From positions 1,736,001 to 1,800,000 of the forward strand of contig JANCIK010000010.1 in NCBI GenBank assembly GCA_028532985.1: a stretch of 64,000 bases of DNA. Reading direction: 5' to 3'. Numbering within the stretch: the first letter of the stretch is position 1; the number at the start of each line of letters is the position of its first letter. Position numbers and translations under genes: made by a program. The stretch comes from Stropharia rugosoannulata. Its lineage: Eukaryota; Basidiomycota; Agaricomycetes; Agaricales; Strophariaceae. The notes below the pieces were generated by a model. The model was not told the origin of the DNA. It saw only the letters and a list, made by a program, of their open reading frames with translations, and did no database searches. This document shows positions 1 through 13,053 of the stretch, piece after piece.

Positions 1-401
1 TCATAAAGTACGATGCTAGTAGTATAATTGCGTTCCTAAGGAGCGATGAGCCTAACAGCTATAGATACAATCACGCGGTACTATGACATGTGACATGTAG
101 ACACCGGTCCACTAAGCAGTAAGTACCGGTGTGGTACCATGGCATGGCACGGGGTGTTTCGTGGGTCAGTCAGGCTGCCGATATTCGCCTTGTTATCATG
201 TGCGCCCATATCCATCCTCTGGTTTTGCATGTTCACTTGGACACTTGAATTGAAATACACTTTGCATTGATGGCCTTAATGGAGATACAATTACAGTAAG
301 CAAGCTTTTGTGTCGGACTACGTTGACAAGCGTCCTATTCGTACATATACAGTGTTTTGAATTTTCAGAGCTTCTGTTATCACTCACAAGAATGACAATC
401 T
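1..401. other. gene-free flank downstream of TSC2
   Basis: This lies beyond the stop codon of the minus-strand TSC2 gene and probably holds its 3' UTR and terminator. The only structure I see is an 8-bp inverted repeat (ACACCGGT at 101-108 and ACCGGTGT at 125-132, 16-bp loop). Open frames here are antisense or short and show no recognisable protein. Confidence 0.5.
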
Positions 402-3400
402 TCAGAATGACGTCGTAAAGTCCCGCAGCGCCTCTTGGCTCATTACGCCCTCCGCACTGTCTGCTAGCGTGCCATCTTGAAGCATCTGTTTCTTGAAGCG
501 TCGAATTGACTCCAGTCGGGCATGCCAGTTCGTTTTCACCATGACATGCTCTCGATCTCCCTGCGTCTTGGAGAATGCAGTCGCGAACCAATCAGCTAGA
601 AGGCTGAGTTGACGGACGAGTAGTGGTAAATTCTCTGCAGATATTAGCTTGAAGAACCCAATGGGAGCGAACTCCGACATGCCCGGCGCTGACTGTATCG
701 TGACTTTGAAATACTCGATTTCATGGAAGCTGTTAGAAAACGCGGCAATGGCACCAAGTGAATGCGGCTCGATCACGATATTGACAAATTGAAACGCGGT
801 CTTCAGCGTATCGAAGCTGTAAGGCAAAGAAGAGTCGTTCCAGACGATTCGTACATGGTCGTTGCCGATGTGTCTCTTCTTGTTATTACAGGCAGGGTCG
901 TCGGGCCTAGTGGGCATCATCGTAGCGGTGTGGTACAGAATTTGACCTATGTCGTCCCACCAAGCATATGCATATTCACCATCTTCATCCGGATCAAGGC
1001 CACCAGCATATACATCGACCTGACCACGCAGGTTGATGAGTCGTCCTATACCCTCCAAGAATCTTGTGTATGCCGGTGAGCCATGCACGTTGCGCAGTAT
1101 GTCTTCTTCCTGCGTTTGTCCTGGCGCAACGTACATTATTCCGACCTTGTGGGTATCGATAACAGGGATGATATCCAGTGACCTTATGAATCTATTGATA
1201 GCATTACGGTCATGCACGCGTTTAACAAACGGCTCTGTCGCTCCATCAGGAAATGGCGAGAGCTGCAGAATCAGGAAGGACGGGTCTATCTCGACATTTT
1301 TACGTCTTTGCGAAGGAGCTGTGCCACTCCAGACATAGCCCGTAATAGAGTCGGGACGAGCGGGTTCTGTAGAGTCAGGTTGCTTCTGAGTTACCAAGCC
1401 GTGTAGATCTCCCTATTATATTGCGATCAGTTTAACGGTCTTCAAAGATAATTAGTCCTCACAGTTGCAGATATTTGTTCTTGTTCACCCTCCTCTCCTT
1501 GCGGTAGTTCGGTTACGTGCGGTGGGTCCCTCTCCATGATGAGAGCCGCCGGGACAGACAAAATATCTGGAGCAACATCGCCCGGACCTACCATAGGAAC
1601 ATTCTCAACGCGACAAATAAATCGCGAGTATCCGGAAGGGCGGCGCGACATGACTTCAACCCAGCCCGTCTCCGCCACCGTCCGCACCGTAACCACCGAA
1701 TTCCCCATGATCCACGTCTTCTCCTCTTTCGTTTCCGAGCCAGAGTTTGCCGGGTTCGTTACGATGTCGCTAAACACCGAGTTTGCGGGGCGCGGATCGG
1801 CGCTGCCGTAAGTGTACCTGGCTAGCCAATCAAAGCAGACTTCCGTCGGCTCGTCCACCTCGGTATTCCCCTCATTGGCCAGCAGAAGTTGGCGGGTTAT
1901 GTATCGGACATGACGCGGACGATCTGGCAGCTTGACAGAGAGGAACCATATATATACTACGAAATACGATAGGATACGAACGTGCTGGCCAAGCGTCCAT
2001 GACATGGATTGTGGCGCATGTACGCGGTTGTAGTGCTGCAAGTACTGCAGGGCGACGCCGAACACCATTTTGAAGTCGCTCTCAGTGAAGTTGGCGTACA
2101 GGTCTCTGAGCGATCCGACGGTTGACAGGAAGCTCAGGATGTGCACAGACATGTTGGGATTCGACATGATTTGGGAGAGCTTTTCGAGGATGCGCGACAT
2201 ACACCGAGTCATGGATGGCTGCAGTTCGAAGGCACACAGGGACAACGCGTGCAGGCAGCACTTGATCGTCGCAGGGGTCCCATTCAACCCGGCCTGGAAC
2301 ACCTCCACCAGCAGATGCCGCTGCTGCAGATCAAAGCATATGCGGTAGCTAATGAACACAGACAGAGTCTGGTACGCAAGCCCATACGCATCGCGCGTTT
2401 TCAGCCCGATGGGCCACAGCTCAATCTGGGACGCGAAGTGTTCATTGACGATTCCCGAGCATATAACATTGAGCAATGTAGATATAGTAACGCGCGACTT
2501 GGGCCCGCAGAACAGGTGTTTATTCGCGAGCTGCTCGGGCAGGTGGCACAGTACATAGGACAGGATCTCCCAATTGGTTTCCTTCTCCAGAATCTGGACG
2601 ATTGCAGAGAGGTAGCGCGACATGGGTAGCACCAGGATGCGGTCTGGGCCCGCAGGGTCGTACGAGACGAGCACCTCGCTCGGCGAGTCTGGGCCCGAGA
2701 CGAAGAAGGGTAGCACTTCCGGCATGCGCCACAGTGGTTCTGGAGCCTTGGGCGGGATGCGCAATGGGGGAGCCGCTGTCCGCGACCGACTCCGACTGGG
2801 AGCAGAGCGCGACGGACCTCCTAGCCCTCTGCCTTTCGACGGCCTCCGGCCATCGCGCTCCTCGGGATAGCGTGTACGCGGCCTCCGCGCATCTGCATAG
2901 ACATCGTCCTCATTGCGCGGAACCTCCGGCGTCACTGCTGTGGGATCAATGCGGTTGATTAGTGCGCCAAGCGCAGCGCTCAGCCCGTTCGGCTCGTACA
3001 CATAGCTGGTGTAGTATATATTGTGCTCTCGATCCGCGCGGAGTCGTACGAGGAACTGCAGGACGGTGAGCCTCGAACGGGGTGATTGACTCTCTGTGAC
3101 GATGCGGAGCAGGAGGTGGTATACCTGCACGGCGAGGTGCAGGTTCTTCTCCGACAGTGCGAACGGAGTGAACACTAGCTGGCTGAAGATTTCCACTAGT
3201 GCTGCAACGGCGGACACATCGCGGGGTACAAGGGGGGGCCCTACAACTTGTGACTGTACTGGCGGTAGGGTAGGAACGTAAGGGTCGCTTCTACTTTCGG
3301 TGGCATCTTCATAGAGGTGTGGTTGCACGCTCTGTGACCGAGATGTTGTGCCACCAGTCGCAAGCGATGAAAGGATGGACATTACAGAGGGCATGGTCGA

Positions 3401-5848
3401 CTCTTTCTCCTTCTCTCGTGGTGAGGGTATGTCTGTATGTGTCCGAGAAAGGATGGGTGATACGCTTGTAGAAGGACCCAAACTATGGCCTGCCGCAGGA
3501 GAATGCACATCAACGGATATGACAGACGCTTCGTCCGCATCATCGTCCTCCTCCTCTGGTTTTTCAGAAGCCACAGAAACCAGGAGATCGAGGTAGGTGT
3601 TAATTGACGCCTCCTCGGCCGCATCGTCCTCCGCCCGCTCGTCATTCCGCAGAACGATCTCCTCCCCAATCATCTTCCACATCACGTCCGCATCGTTGCT
3701 TTGGTCCCCAGGACAGCCCACCAGTCCACCGCAGAATTTCAAAATGATATCTGCAAGTGGACGACGGTACACTTTCATGTCCTTTACACTCTCGTATACG
3801 GTCTGCAACGCATCCATAATCGCCCGCCGCGTATGACGCCTAAAGGGGCTGACGAGTGTCTCGTTAGAGAGCAGACTTTCCCAGTTGACAAGCCACTGGG
3901 GCGAGGTAGGATACAAGTCCAGGTGGTCCATCATTAAGCGCGGCAGATTAGAGGTATCCATGTCCTTTAGGTGCTCAGCAACGTAAATGAGGATGTTGGA
4001 AAGCATAGGGTTAAGCGCCCGTGTGTGATCCCGCGCCAGGAGGGTCGATATGGATCGCAGAATCGGTGTTGGTGCCTGATGAGGTTGTGTGATTGGTATT
4101 ATGAAAGGGGAGCCATCTGGATTCCTGAAAAAGAACGTCAAATCTACAGATGCGGACTGGTGGATAACTCACTTCAAAGGAAGTACGTAGCCGACTAATT
4201 TGAAGAGCGTCAAACCAATGACACCTGCTTCCTCCTCATCCAACATTCCCCGTTCATCTTCTCGAAGATCGCGCTCCTGAAGAATGTCTTTGAGGACACC
4301 AGCTGCCTCTTCCAATATTTCCTCCCGACCTTGTTGGATCCTTCCTATTCCCGGACGTTTGTCGGTATCTGCATCGTAGTCTACCCAAGCCTCTACACTT
4401 TCCGCAAGCTTTCTTCCCAAATTTGCAGCATCCCAGCCATTGCTACCAGTACCGATAGAGTTCGACATATAGTCATCCTTTGGCCAGGCCTTTTCTATCA
4501 TTTCGTTCTGTAGTTCCATGTGTCCCGGAGCCCCTGAAGGTGAGTATCCTAGAGCTGCGTCGCGGTTGATGTATGCCCTAGCCAGGCGTATGGACAATGC
4601 TCGTCGAACGTACGTCCTAAATGTCCGATGTGCACCGAATGAAGTCATCATGCCAAGTCCGGGTGATAATTTGGTAGTGTTAGTATCCGGGGGGAAGAGA
4701 TAGAAGCGAAGGATTAGCATGCACGTAGATGAGTAGGGTCCAGCAAAGAGATTGTTAAGTGTTTCCATGACGCGTTCTTCCAAGCCATTCTTTTTGTTAT
4801 TAGACTCCGAGTTGACTGAGAGGCGAGGAAGAGGAGCAGAGCAAAATGCAAGAGCACGGAACAGAAGAGGCAGGATCGCGTTTAGATGACCCGCAGGCAG
4901 CGTTTTCATATGAGTAGATACATGAATTAAATAGATGTTTATAGCGTATTCGGCAGGGTGCCGTCTGCCACCAGCTGAGAGCGTAGAGGTTGTGGGGATT
5001 GAAGCTGAAGACAAAGAAGACACGTTCCGACGATGAGCGTGTCTGTTTGGTGTACCGGAACCGCCAGAAGTAGGACTAACGGGAGAAGAAGGTGCATCTT
5101 TTGCAGGCTCTACTACAACAAGTGCACGATCGACCAGGTTAGCGTGGAAATGCAGAATTTCGGCCATTTTTTCGTCGGTTATTCTCGAAGCATTCGTCCC
5201 GGTGGACAGCACGCTACCCAGAAATTTGACCAAAAGGTCAAGACTGCGCTCTCTTTCTGCTATCTCAGAGCGCTCGAGAGTAAAGGGGGTTTTTAGCAGA
5301 CCTTCAAATGCACCATCTATCCATCGCTCCAGAAGATCGACGAGGTTGCTCTCAATCCCTACGATATCCTCCCCATACTTCGTCAACGACCGCAGGGCTT
5401 TAAAGCGAGGTTCCCACAGCTCTAAGCTCCAGGTTTTACCCGAGCCCAGGAAAAGAGAGAAGTAAGAGAAGCGGTCTGGCATCCCAAGTGGCAAGGCTTC
5501 ATGATTATCCCAATAAGCGGACAAAATATCGTATCCCGCGGCTTGCACTGCAGTTGGAGACTCATTGCTGCATAGAGATGTTAAGATAGGATTCAGCAGT
5601 TCTCTTCTCGGCAAAGGCGAGTAGTTGGTGAGCATAGTTGCCAACGCTCGGGCATGGGTAAGACTCGGCACACTTGGAGGTGTCAGAGCTTGCATCAAGT
5701 CCTCCAAGGAGACAGCAGGGGGTGCAGGAGGAGTGAGTGACGCTGTCGTAGTGGCTTCTCGAGGTCTTCTGAATAATGAAGAGGCGAAAGAAGCTGTATT
5801 TGCCCTTGGACGCGACCTATTAGTCGGTTCTCCATCTTGACGGGACAT
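402..5848 (-). CDS. TSC2: tuberin (TSC2) homologue, Rap/Rheb GTPase-activating protein
   Basis: Three exons (5848-4173, 4124-1463, 1385-402) give 1773 aa; introns are 4125-4172 and 1386-1462, both GT-AG and in frame. The N-terminal exon is the helical tuberin N-terminal (DUF3384-like) region. The middle exon is the tuberin domain, with a low-complexity Ser/Arg-rich patch. The last exon (aa about 1447-1773) is the Rap-GAP domain: it carries KRHIGNDHVRIVWNDS, where the Asn of GND (near residue 1621) is the catalytic 'Asn thumb' of this GAP family. By family knowledge TSC2 acts with TSC1 on lysosomal membranes to make Rheb hydrolyse GTP and so restrain TORC1. Length matches the family (human about 1800). 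The start is the first ATG of the long open exon, followed by MSRQDGEPTNRS. TSC1 is not in the window. The function call is secure; the exact start is less so. Confidence 0.93.
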
Positions 5849-6186
5849 TCATAAAGAAGCGTCAGTTGAGCGTCAGTCAGGATTCAGGAGAGTTGCCGCC
5901 AGTACAGACTTGCTCCTCATGACAGATAAGCAGACAAATAGCAACGGATAAATGAAGCAAGCTGACCTGGAGAACGAGTATTGGTGGAGAAATCCAAAAG
6001 GATTATGGCAATATGTTATTTGGATGTTATTAACAAAGTACCATCGAAGTGGAAATAAATGCCGCATCCGCGTGATCAGTACTTTGGCGCGGTCACGGGT
6101 CGGACTCCAGACGAGTCCAGACTCCAGACTCCAGACTAGGCCGGGATTTCTCGCAGAGATTTGACGTGCCGTCCGGTTTCCCACAC

Positions 6187-6194
6187 TTTGAGAC
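6187..6194. repeat. left target-site duplication of the MITE
   Basis: TTTGAGAC directly abuts the left TIR. It is identical to the copy after the right TIR. Confidence 0.9.
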
Positions 6195-6826
6195 TAGTGT
6201 TGCCACGGTTCGGCTCAGTCCGGCTTCGGTCTGACTTCGACGGTTTTGGTAATTAATTTGAAGTCAAACCGAGTCGCGTCGGCTTTGACCGCTTAGCCGT
6301 TTCTTCCAATATACTGATTGGGAAAAAATGGTTGTAGCGCAAATTCCATGCTATTTACATACACACTCAGCGTAATATGTCAGTACACCTCTCCATAATG
6401 GCAAGCAATTACTTAGAAATGCTGTTTTGTTAGTCCCTTGCCCGCAATACGCTCTTCTGCAACAAAGGTAGGTTGCCCTAGGCAAAATGCGTCACACATC
6501 ACAGATGCGTCACAGGTCCAGGCCGTCACAGCTACACCACAACCACTTGGACGCACATAGGAGAATTCAGGCTTCGGATACTTCTATCGGAGTTATTTTT
6601 TTCTGTATACAGTATGACGCGGCTCACAGAGCTATAAATTTGTATTTTAAGTACCATAGAGTGCCCCAATTGCCCTCAGAGCTTAATGTCCAAATATGGA
6701 CAATACCAAACGGCTTAACCGTGGCTTAACCGGCTCAAGCCGTCAAGTCGCGGTTCGGTTAAAGCAGCTTAAAAACGGCTTGACTTACCGACTGAACCGC
6801 AGTCGAGTCGAACCGTGGCAACACTA
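6195..6826. mobile_element. non-autonomous hAT-type MITE, 632 bp
   Basis: The ends are terminal inverted repeats: both begin TAGTGTTGCCACGGTTCG and match over about 22 bp with one mismatch. The element is flanked by a perfect 8-bp direct repeat, TTTGAGAC. An 8-bp duplication and TIRs starting TAG-G are the signature of the hAT superfamily. It is far too short for a transposase and has no plausible coding frame. The right subterminal region is packed with variants of CGGCTTAACCG and CGGCTTGA, which resemble the subterminal transposase-binding repeats of hAT elements. It sits inside the left arm of an older inverted repeat whose other arm still shows the empty site. It must have been mobilised by a transposase from elsewhere in the genome. 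Confidence 0.9.
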
Positions 6827-6834
6827 TTTGAGAC
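6827..6834. repeat. right target-site duplication of the MITE
   Basis: TTTGAGAC directly follows the right TIR (which ends GGCAACACTA). With the left copy it makes an exact 8-bp duplication. Confidence 0.9.
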
Positions 6835-7200
6835 GGATTTCGAGCCGCCCTAAAGCAAATCAGGTCACGTTACTGAAAACGACGCGCCTGCAGCCTCGTG
6901 TTCCAAGACATAAATCAACTGAAATTGGTTACTTTCCTTTCTTTTCAGTCTCTTATGAATGCAATATATTATACTTGAAATTTTTATTATGCTTATATGC
7001 TCCCCGAACAGTTTATAATGATCAGAACCATTCTAAACACTCTAAGTAACTCATTCTGCGGCATGATAGCGCTTAATTTAATTTAAAAAAGGTAATAATG
7101 CTCTTATATGTAATATATATGCTAAAGATATATTTTGTGATCTCAAATATGCTACAGAGTGGTTACGGCCACCTCAGACGCTCAAATGAGATAAGCAAGA

Positions 7201-7289
7201 ACGTGACCTACAACTTTAGGGCGAGCCAAATCCGGGGCAGAAAGCGTGGGAAACCGGACGATACGTCAAATCTCTGCGAGAAAGTCCGG
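7201..7289 (-). repeat. right arm of the older inverted repeat (empty site intact)
   Basis: This is the inverted partner of the split left arm. Where the left arm carries the MITE, this arm has about 10 bp (around 7234-7243), so it preserves the unoccupied form of the site. A palindromic insertion-like stretch (CCCTCTATCGAGG... then TAGAGGGG, about 7290-7317) follows it and is absent from the left arm. Confidence 0.75.
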
Positions 7290-7960
7290 TCCCTCTATCG
7301 AGGTTCATAGAGGGGCCGGCCATCGGTCTAACTCCAGACTCCAGATTCAGCTTGAGCCTTGCCGCACTGCGCAGCTGCCAGCAACTCAACAGAAATTGCA
7401 GTGTACCTACACAAGCCCTAGGCAGTTCTGATACACAACTTCTTGTCCTGCTGATCGACCTAAAGATCATAGTTCTGTAATGTTCTTGAATGGGCGGCCC
7501 TCCAACTAAGTAATGGTTTTGGTGAGAGCAGCGGATTAGACATATGTTCTTTCTTTGTTATAATTTGTCAGTGTCGCCATGAATGCATCTGCAGGTATCA
7601 TAACTTGAAGCCATCTCAAGGGAAAAAGCAAGTAAAAGGCAAAGTAAAGCCATATTTCGGGAGTCGCCGTAGCTATCTTCAAGTTGTCTTTTACATGAAA
7701 GACTCTCTTAAAACGGAGCTTTTTATCAGTAATGTTTTAATCACCTCTTACCTTATAGCATTACAAAGAACTCCAAAGTTACTAAGCCCCGAAATAGGAG
7801 CTGGATGCTGAGGCTGAATCTCCCGGATCGCAAAGAACTTCGTCACAACAATACCCAGTGAGAAAACAATAGCTTATCTCGCGTGCTATCTAAAATTGTC
7901 TAATTTCCAGCCCACAAGAATTGTGTGTACTCTATGATTAACCCTCCAGTCGGACCCCAC

Positions 7961-7970
7961 TATATAAGAG
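7961..7970 (+). promoter_or_regulatory. TATA box of the flavin-oxidoreductase gene
   Basis: TATATAAGAG lies 38 bp before the start codon, followed by a pyrimidine-rich leader (CTCCTCTCTCC). The short spacing implies a very short 5' UTR. Confidence 0.7.
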
Positions 7971-8007
7971 ACCAGCACCGGAGAACCCTCCTCTCTCCAC
8001 TACCAAT

Positions 8008-9550
<1,543 letters not shown>

Positions 9551-10354
9551 GTATCGCCATAGACCTACTCTAGAGTAAGAACAGCTGGGGAAAAGATGAC
9601 CAATGGAATAGCAAGTATAGCATTGAAGGGGAAGTCAGGGTGCATAACGTTCATCAAGCATAAGCTTTGCCTCGCCACGCTGCGACTTAGGCTTGATTAG
9701 GGCATGGAAATCAAGTCCGAATTCTCGTTACTCTCAGTAAGCAATGTAGTAAATCATAGTGCAAAGCAATTATAAGTAGAACTTCAAAGCGCCGTTGACG
9801 CGCCGAGCAAGCAGCTTTCTCGCGCGCGCGGTGCTCAATATCAATGCTCATAGACTCATAAAAGTCAGGCCGCTGATGCAAAATTACTACTATATTAGCC
9901 CGGCACATGCGATTGGTTTGCTTTGTATTATTTCTCATTTCACCTCGACGTTGCCTCCATCCCTCCAGCATTAAAGTGTTTTCCATAGCGAGTAACTGTA
10001 ACTGGTAACCAGTGGGCATCTCAATATGGCTTGGTCAGGTACTACTTGCATGCCAGACGCGCAATTGCAAGAGGCTACTACTACCCATCGGGAAAGTCAC
10101 GCGTCTAACCCATCAGGGTAATAAACTAGCCATATTTGGTATGTAGTAGTTGCAACTGCAAAAACCCAATAAATCATTCAATCGAGTACACAGTGGACAC
10201 AACATAAGACTAAGTACGAGAGTAACTGCATCTTTGTGTGTCTTATCCAATTAAACGGTCCGCAAAGAGAGATTCCATAACACAAATGCTTGTACATTGC
10301 CTTGGCGTACTCTTCCATCACCTCATCCGAGGACGAGAGTCGTTCAGAGGAAGA
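9551..10354. other. convergent intergenic region
   Basis: This sits between the 3' ends of the flavin oxidoreductase (plus) and the secreted-protein gene (minus), so it should hold two 3' UTRs. A CG-dinucleotide run (CGCGCGCG near 9823) is the only eye-catching sequence. An open minus-strand frame at 9711-10019 has no recognisable protein features. Confidence 0.5.
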
Positions 10355-11238
10355 TTACGAAGTAACCTTGCACCATCCGTCTGAGTTGATAATGAAGTCA
10401 ACGCTGCCGTCGGGTTGGCTCTGTCCACCAAAGTTGTCGGCGTCCGTTGCATTGTGGCACAGAGTGAACAGGGCACAGGTAAGCTGGGTGCTGCCTCCCT
10501 TGCCGTTAACGTCGTTGTAAGCTGTTATATACAGATTAGAAATGCATCTACTGTGATAAGCCGAGGGGCTTACTGTTTACGAATCCACAGCCCTGCACGC
10601 CGTCGCACATGGTCATGCATTCTGTTACCGCCTTGTTAGTCATGTCAGATGACTTTTCGTTAACAGACTTACGGTCAATGGTGTCTACTAAACCGAAGGT
10701 CATGTAGTCGTTGGCCTGGACAGCAGCTGTGATGTTGCTGAAGGTCGGGAGATACCCATTGACCGGGGTAGGTGTGGGTGTGGGCGTGATAGTAGGCGTC
10801 GACGTTGTCGGGGTTGGTGTCGTAGACGTGCTCTTGACCGTTGAGGTGCTCTTGACCGTTGAGGTAGTGTGGTATGGCGGCGGAGGCGGGGGCTTGGGAC
10901 ATTGGATAGCGTACGGGAAGTACCTCAGAATCTCGCAAATTATCTGATTTTATGCAACCCGTTTAAAAATTCAATTGTTTCAACTATCTGCCAGCATGAC
11001 TTACCCCACTGAGGCAGGGAATGCCGGGGTATCTCTGGGGGCTGCTTCCATAGTACCATCCGGGCTGGTATCCAGGCTTCCATGGGGGGATAGGCGCTCC
11101 GTAATTGTTGCCCTGGCTCAAGTCCCAGCCAGTCGCGCCTTTGACTGTCCAGTTGGGACCAAACGACCTAGCCAGGGGGGTAGCGCCGGCGCCAGTAGCG
11201 GCGACGGCGACGGCAGCAAGGATTGTAGCAGCACGCAT
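10355..11238 (-). CDS. small secreted protein, fruit-body-specific protein A-like
   Basis: Four exons (introns 10932-11004, 10622-10672, 10522-10573) give 235 aa. The N-terminus MRAATILAAVAVAATGAGA is a clear signal peptide with a likely cut near residue 19-21. A Pro/Tyr/Gly-rich segment and a Pro-then-Thr/Ser-rich linker (probable O-glycosylated stalk with a duplicated STSTVK unit) follow. The C-terminal part reads NDYMTFGLVDTIDQC, MCDGVQGCGFVNTYNDVNG, LTCALFTLCHNATDADN and GWCKV; its spaced cysteines suggest disulphides. I recognise this block from basidiomycete 'fruit-body specific protein A'-type secreted proteins; its biochemical role is unknown. A TATA box lies upstream. The family name is moderately sure; secretion is well supported. 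Confidence 0.82.
10828..10863 (-). repeat. 18-bp exact tandem duplication in coding sequence
   Basis: Two perfect 18-bp copies (10828-10845 and 10846-10863) lie in the Thr/Ser linker of the secreted protein, each encoding a Ser-Thr-Val-Lys-containing hexapeptide. It looks like a recent in-frame expansion of the stalk. Confidence 0.85.
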
Positions 11239-13053
11239 GTCGTATAAGGATCACTTAGGAGCAAGATGCAAGCAAGCTTCGCGCTGCCAGAAACGCCCAT
11301 TGGAGGTGGGTTTTTATATAACGGCTCGAACGCGAGATGTACACGATATGCCAGTTCCAGGAGGAGATTGAGCTGGCTGAATGAAACGCACCTGTCGGCA
11401 CGGCGCCGCTGCATCACGGTCTGGACATATCTTTGTTCCAATGGTCGTCTTCTGTGCCTGTGCATACAACGTATTGCTGAGTGTAAGTATGCGTTGACTT
11501 TGCCGCGATCGCGTGTTTACATAGCAGGTTTCACGCGGTCAAGCTTTTGACAAGTGAAAAAATAGCTTTGTAGCTGATCCGGGAGCTTCGTGTTAAAATC
11601 GCTAACCGTCGACCGCCATGAGTGGCTACGTGCTGAGCCGTTGTGCGCAGACGAGTGAAAGGTCGAAAGGCGCAGTGGTGCTAGTCATGTACAATGTGCG
11701 CAGTAACCCAGAAAATACAAAGTATCCTACCCATTAAAGCTGTGCATGCCTTGAGGCTGCATGCGCATGCAGTCTTTTAAGGTACAAACCGTCTACTAAA
11801 GGCACATGATGCAGACCTGACAGGCTTCCGCTTGACATCTTATCACCCTACAAATCCCATCCACACTAAGCCATTTCTTGCTCGCCTGAGCCGGATACTT
11901 GGACCAGCGGCAGGAGGTGGTAGTATTCCATAATTTGGGCATACCTGGCCAGGCCGCCTTGCTTCGCTGAGATGATACAGGAATATGACTCCAGAACATT
12001 CGAAGGTCAGTCGATGTGTCCGTTATATTCCATTTAAATCTACTAACACTATTTGTAACATACCATACTATACATGAAATTTCCGAGTATGCACCGAGAG
12101 CGCTTGCTGGCAGTCCCGAGGCAAGCAGGGGATAGTACTACGTTAATGTCTGATATCAAAGCCTGCATATATTTATAGGCGAGAACCTAGTAGCACTGGG
12201 GGGATGAATTTGAATTTATTGGTAAACTCAGTTTCGCAGCGCTCACGATCTAACACGCGTCTGAACACCGAGGGATTCCGGCCTGCTACGGCATGCTTTC
12301 TTCAATCATCTGCCGGGAAGCGGCCGGGCAGGAGTTGTAGCCGGCAGCCCGGCAAAGGTGGACAGGCAACACATTGTATACTTGTTCAATTTGTATCACT
12401 ATGATCATCTTGTATAGACGTTTATGCCAGAAAGAAGAGAAGGCTTATACAATGGGAAATAAGATACTTACAGCTTGGGAAAAAACACGGACGGAGATCC
12501 ACTTATGCCCACTATCGACGGTCAACATGCATCTGTCATCACTGCCTGAACAATACTATGTGAAGAAATATGAACGGCAATGTCATGAATGTCAAAGTTG
12601 TACTATAGCAATTTGCTTCTTACTGGACTGCTATTGGAGATGCAATGCCTTTGTACTTTGCGTATCTACAAAGACATACACCCGTGCGAGAAAAAGGTTG
12701 GCATGATAGCGCATTATGCGCCAGTTAAAACGAGATCCAGGGAGAGAGCCTGTCAATAGGCTCCAAGAAGCTGTTTTGGAATATTAAGTATAAAGATTAC
12801 CGTAGTCCACCCTCGATAATTGGTTCGTCGATAAATCGACCCATAGGCAGCGAATAAGAAAGGATAGAATATAAGTACACATTCGAGCATCCGTTCATTC
12901 TGATAGATGTGAGATTGTGGAAGACTGGAAGCACATAGTAGTTTGCCGGCAAGAGTTTATAATCGGATCCGATTTAAATTTGAATTCATATACACAAAAG
13001 GGCGGTGACACTTGAGCTTAAGCGAGATCCGTTTATGATGCGGAGATTCGGGG
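11239..13053. other. gene-free interval with a perfect palindrome
   Basis: About 1.8 kb upstream of the secreted-protein gene and downstream of the permease. It contains the secreted gene's TATA box and a perfect 16-bp palindrome, CTGCATGCGCATGCAG (11757-11772). A C/G-rich patch with repeated GCCGG motifs lies near 12313-12352. Open frames at 11796-11999 (minus) and 12374-12706 (plus) lack domain features or supporting splice structure. Confidence 0.5.
11311..11320 (-). promoter_or_regulatory. TATA box of the secreted-protein gene
   Basis: Read on the minus strand this is TATATAAAAA, 73-82 bp before the start codon. Strong TATA boxes are frequent in highly or conditionally expressed fungal genes; that link is inference. 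Confidence 0.65.

Larger units (their letters stand above)
6141..6870 (+). repeat. left arm of an older inverted repeat, split by the MITE
   Basis: Bases 6141-6186 match the reverse complement of 7244-7289 at 41 of 46 positions. Bases 6835-6870, on the other side of the MITE, match the reverse complement of 7201-7233 with small gaps. With the MITE and one TTTGAGAC removed, the arm becomes continuous and collinear with its partner. Just outside the arm (about 6103-6138) lies a short run of GACTCCA/GTCCAGA heptamers; a shorter run (about 7329-7346) follows the partner arm. The parent element is probably a foldback or MITE-like repeat of about 0.6 kb before the insertion; its superfamily is unknown. 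Confidence 0.75.
5849..8007. other. gene-free interval with nested repeats
   Basis: About 2.1 kb between the divergent TSC2 and flavin-oxidoreductase genes. It holds a hAT-type MITE (6195-6826), the two arms of an older inverted repeat (6141-6870 interrupted, and 7201-7289), AT-rich sequence between the arms, and the TATA promoter of the oxidoreductase. Short open frames, including two similar frames beginning MGNRT on opposite strands, are just the two arms of the inverted repeat read in frame; I see no gene. Confidence 0.7.

Noticed and set aside
2141..2958. Long plus-strand open frames opposite TSC2
   Set aside because: They are antisense shadows of the conserved tuberin coding sequence and show no domain features.
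11796..11999. Minus-strand frame with a Cys-rich C-terminus
   Set aside because: Short, no signal peptide, no splice partner and no recognisable family.
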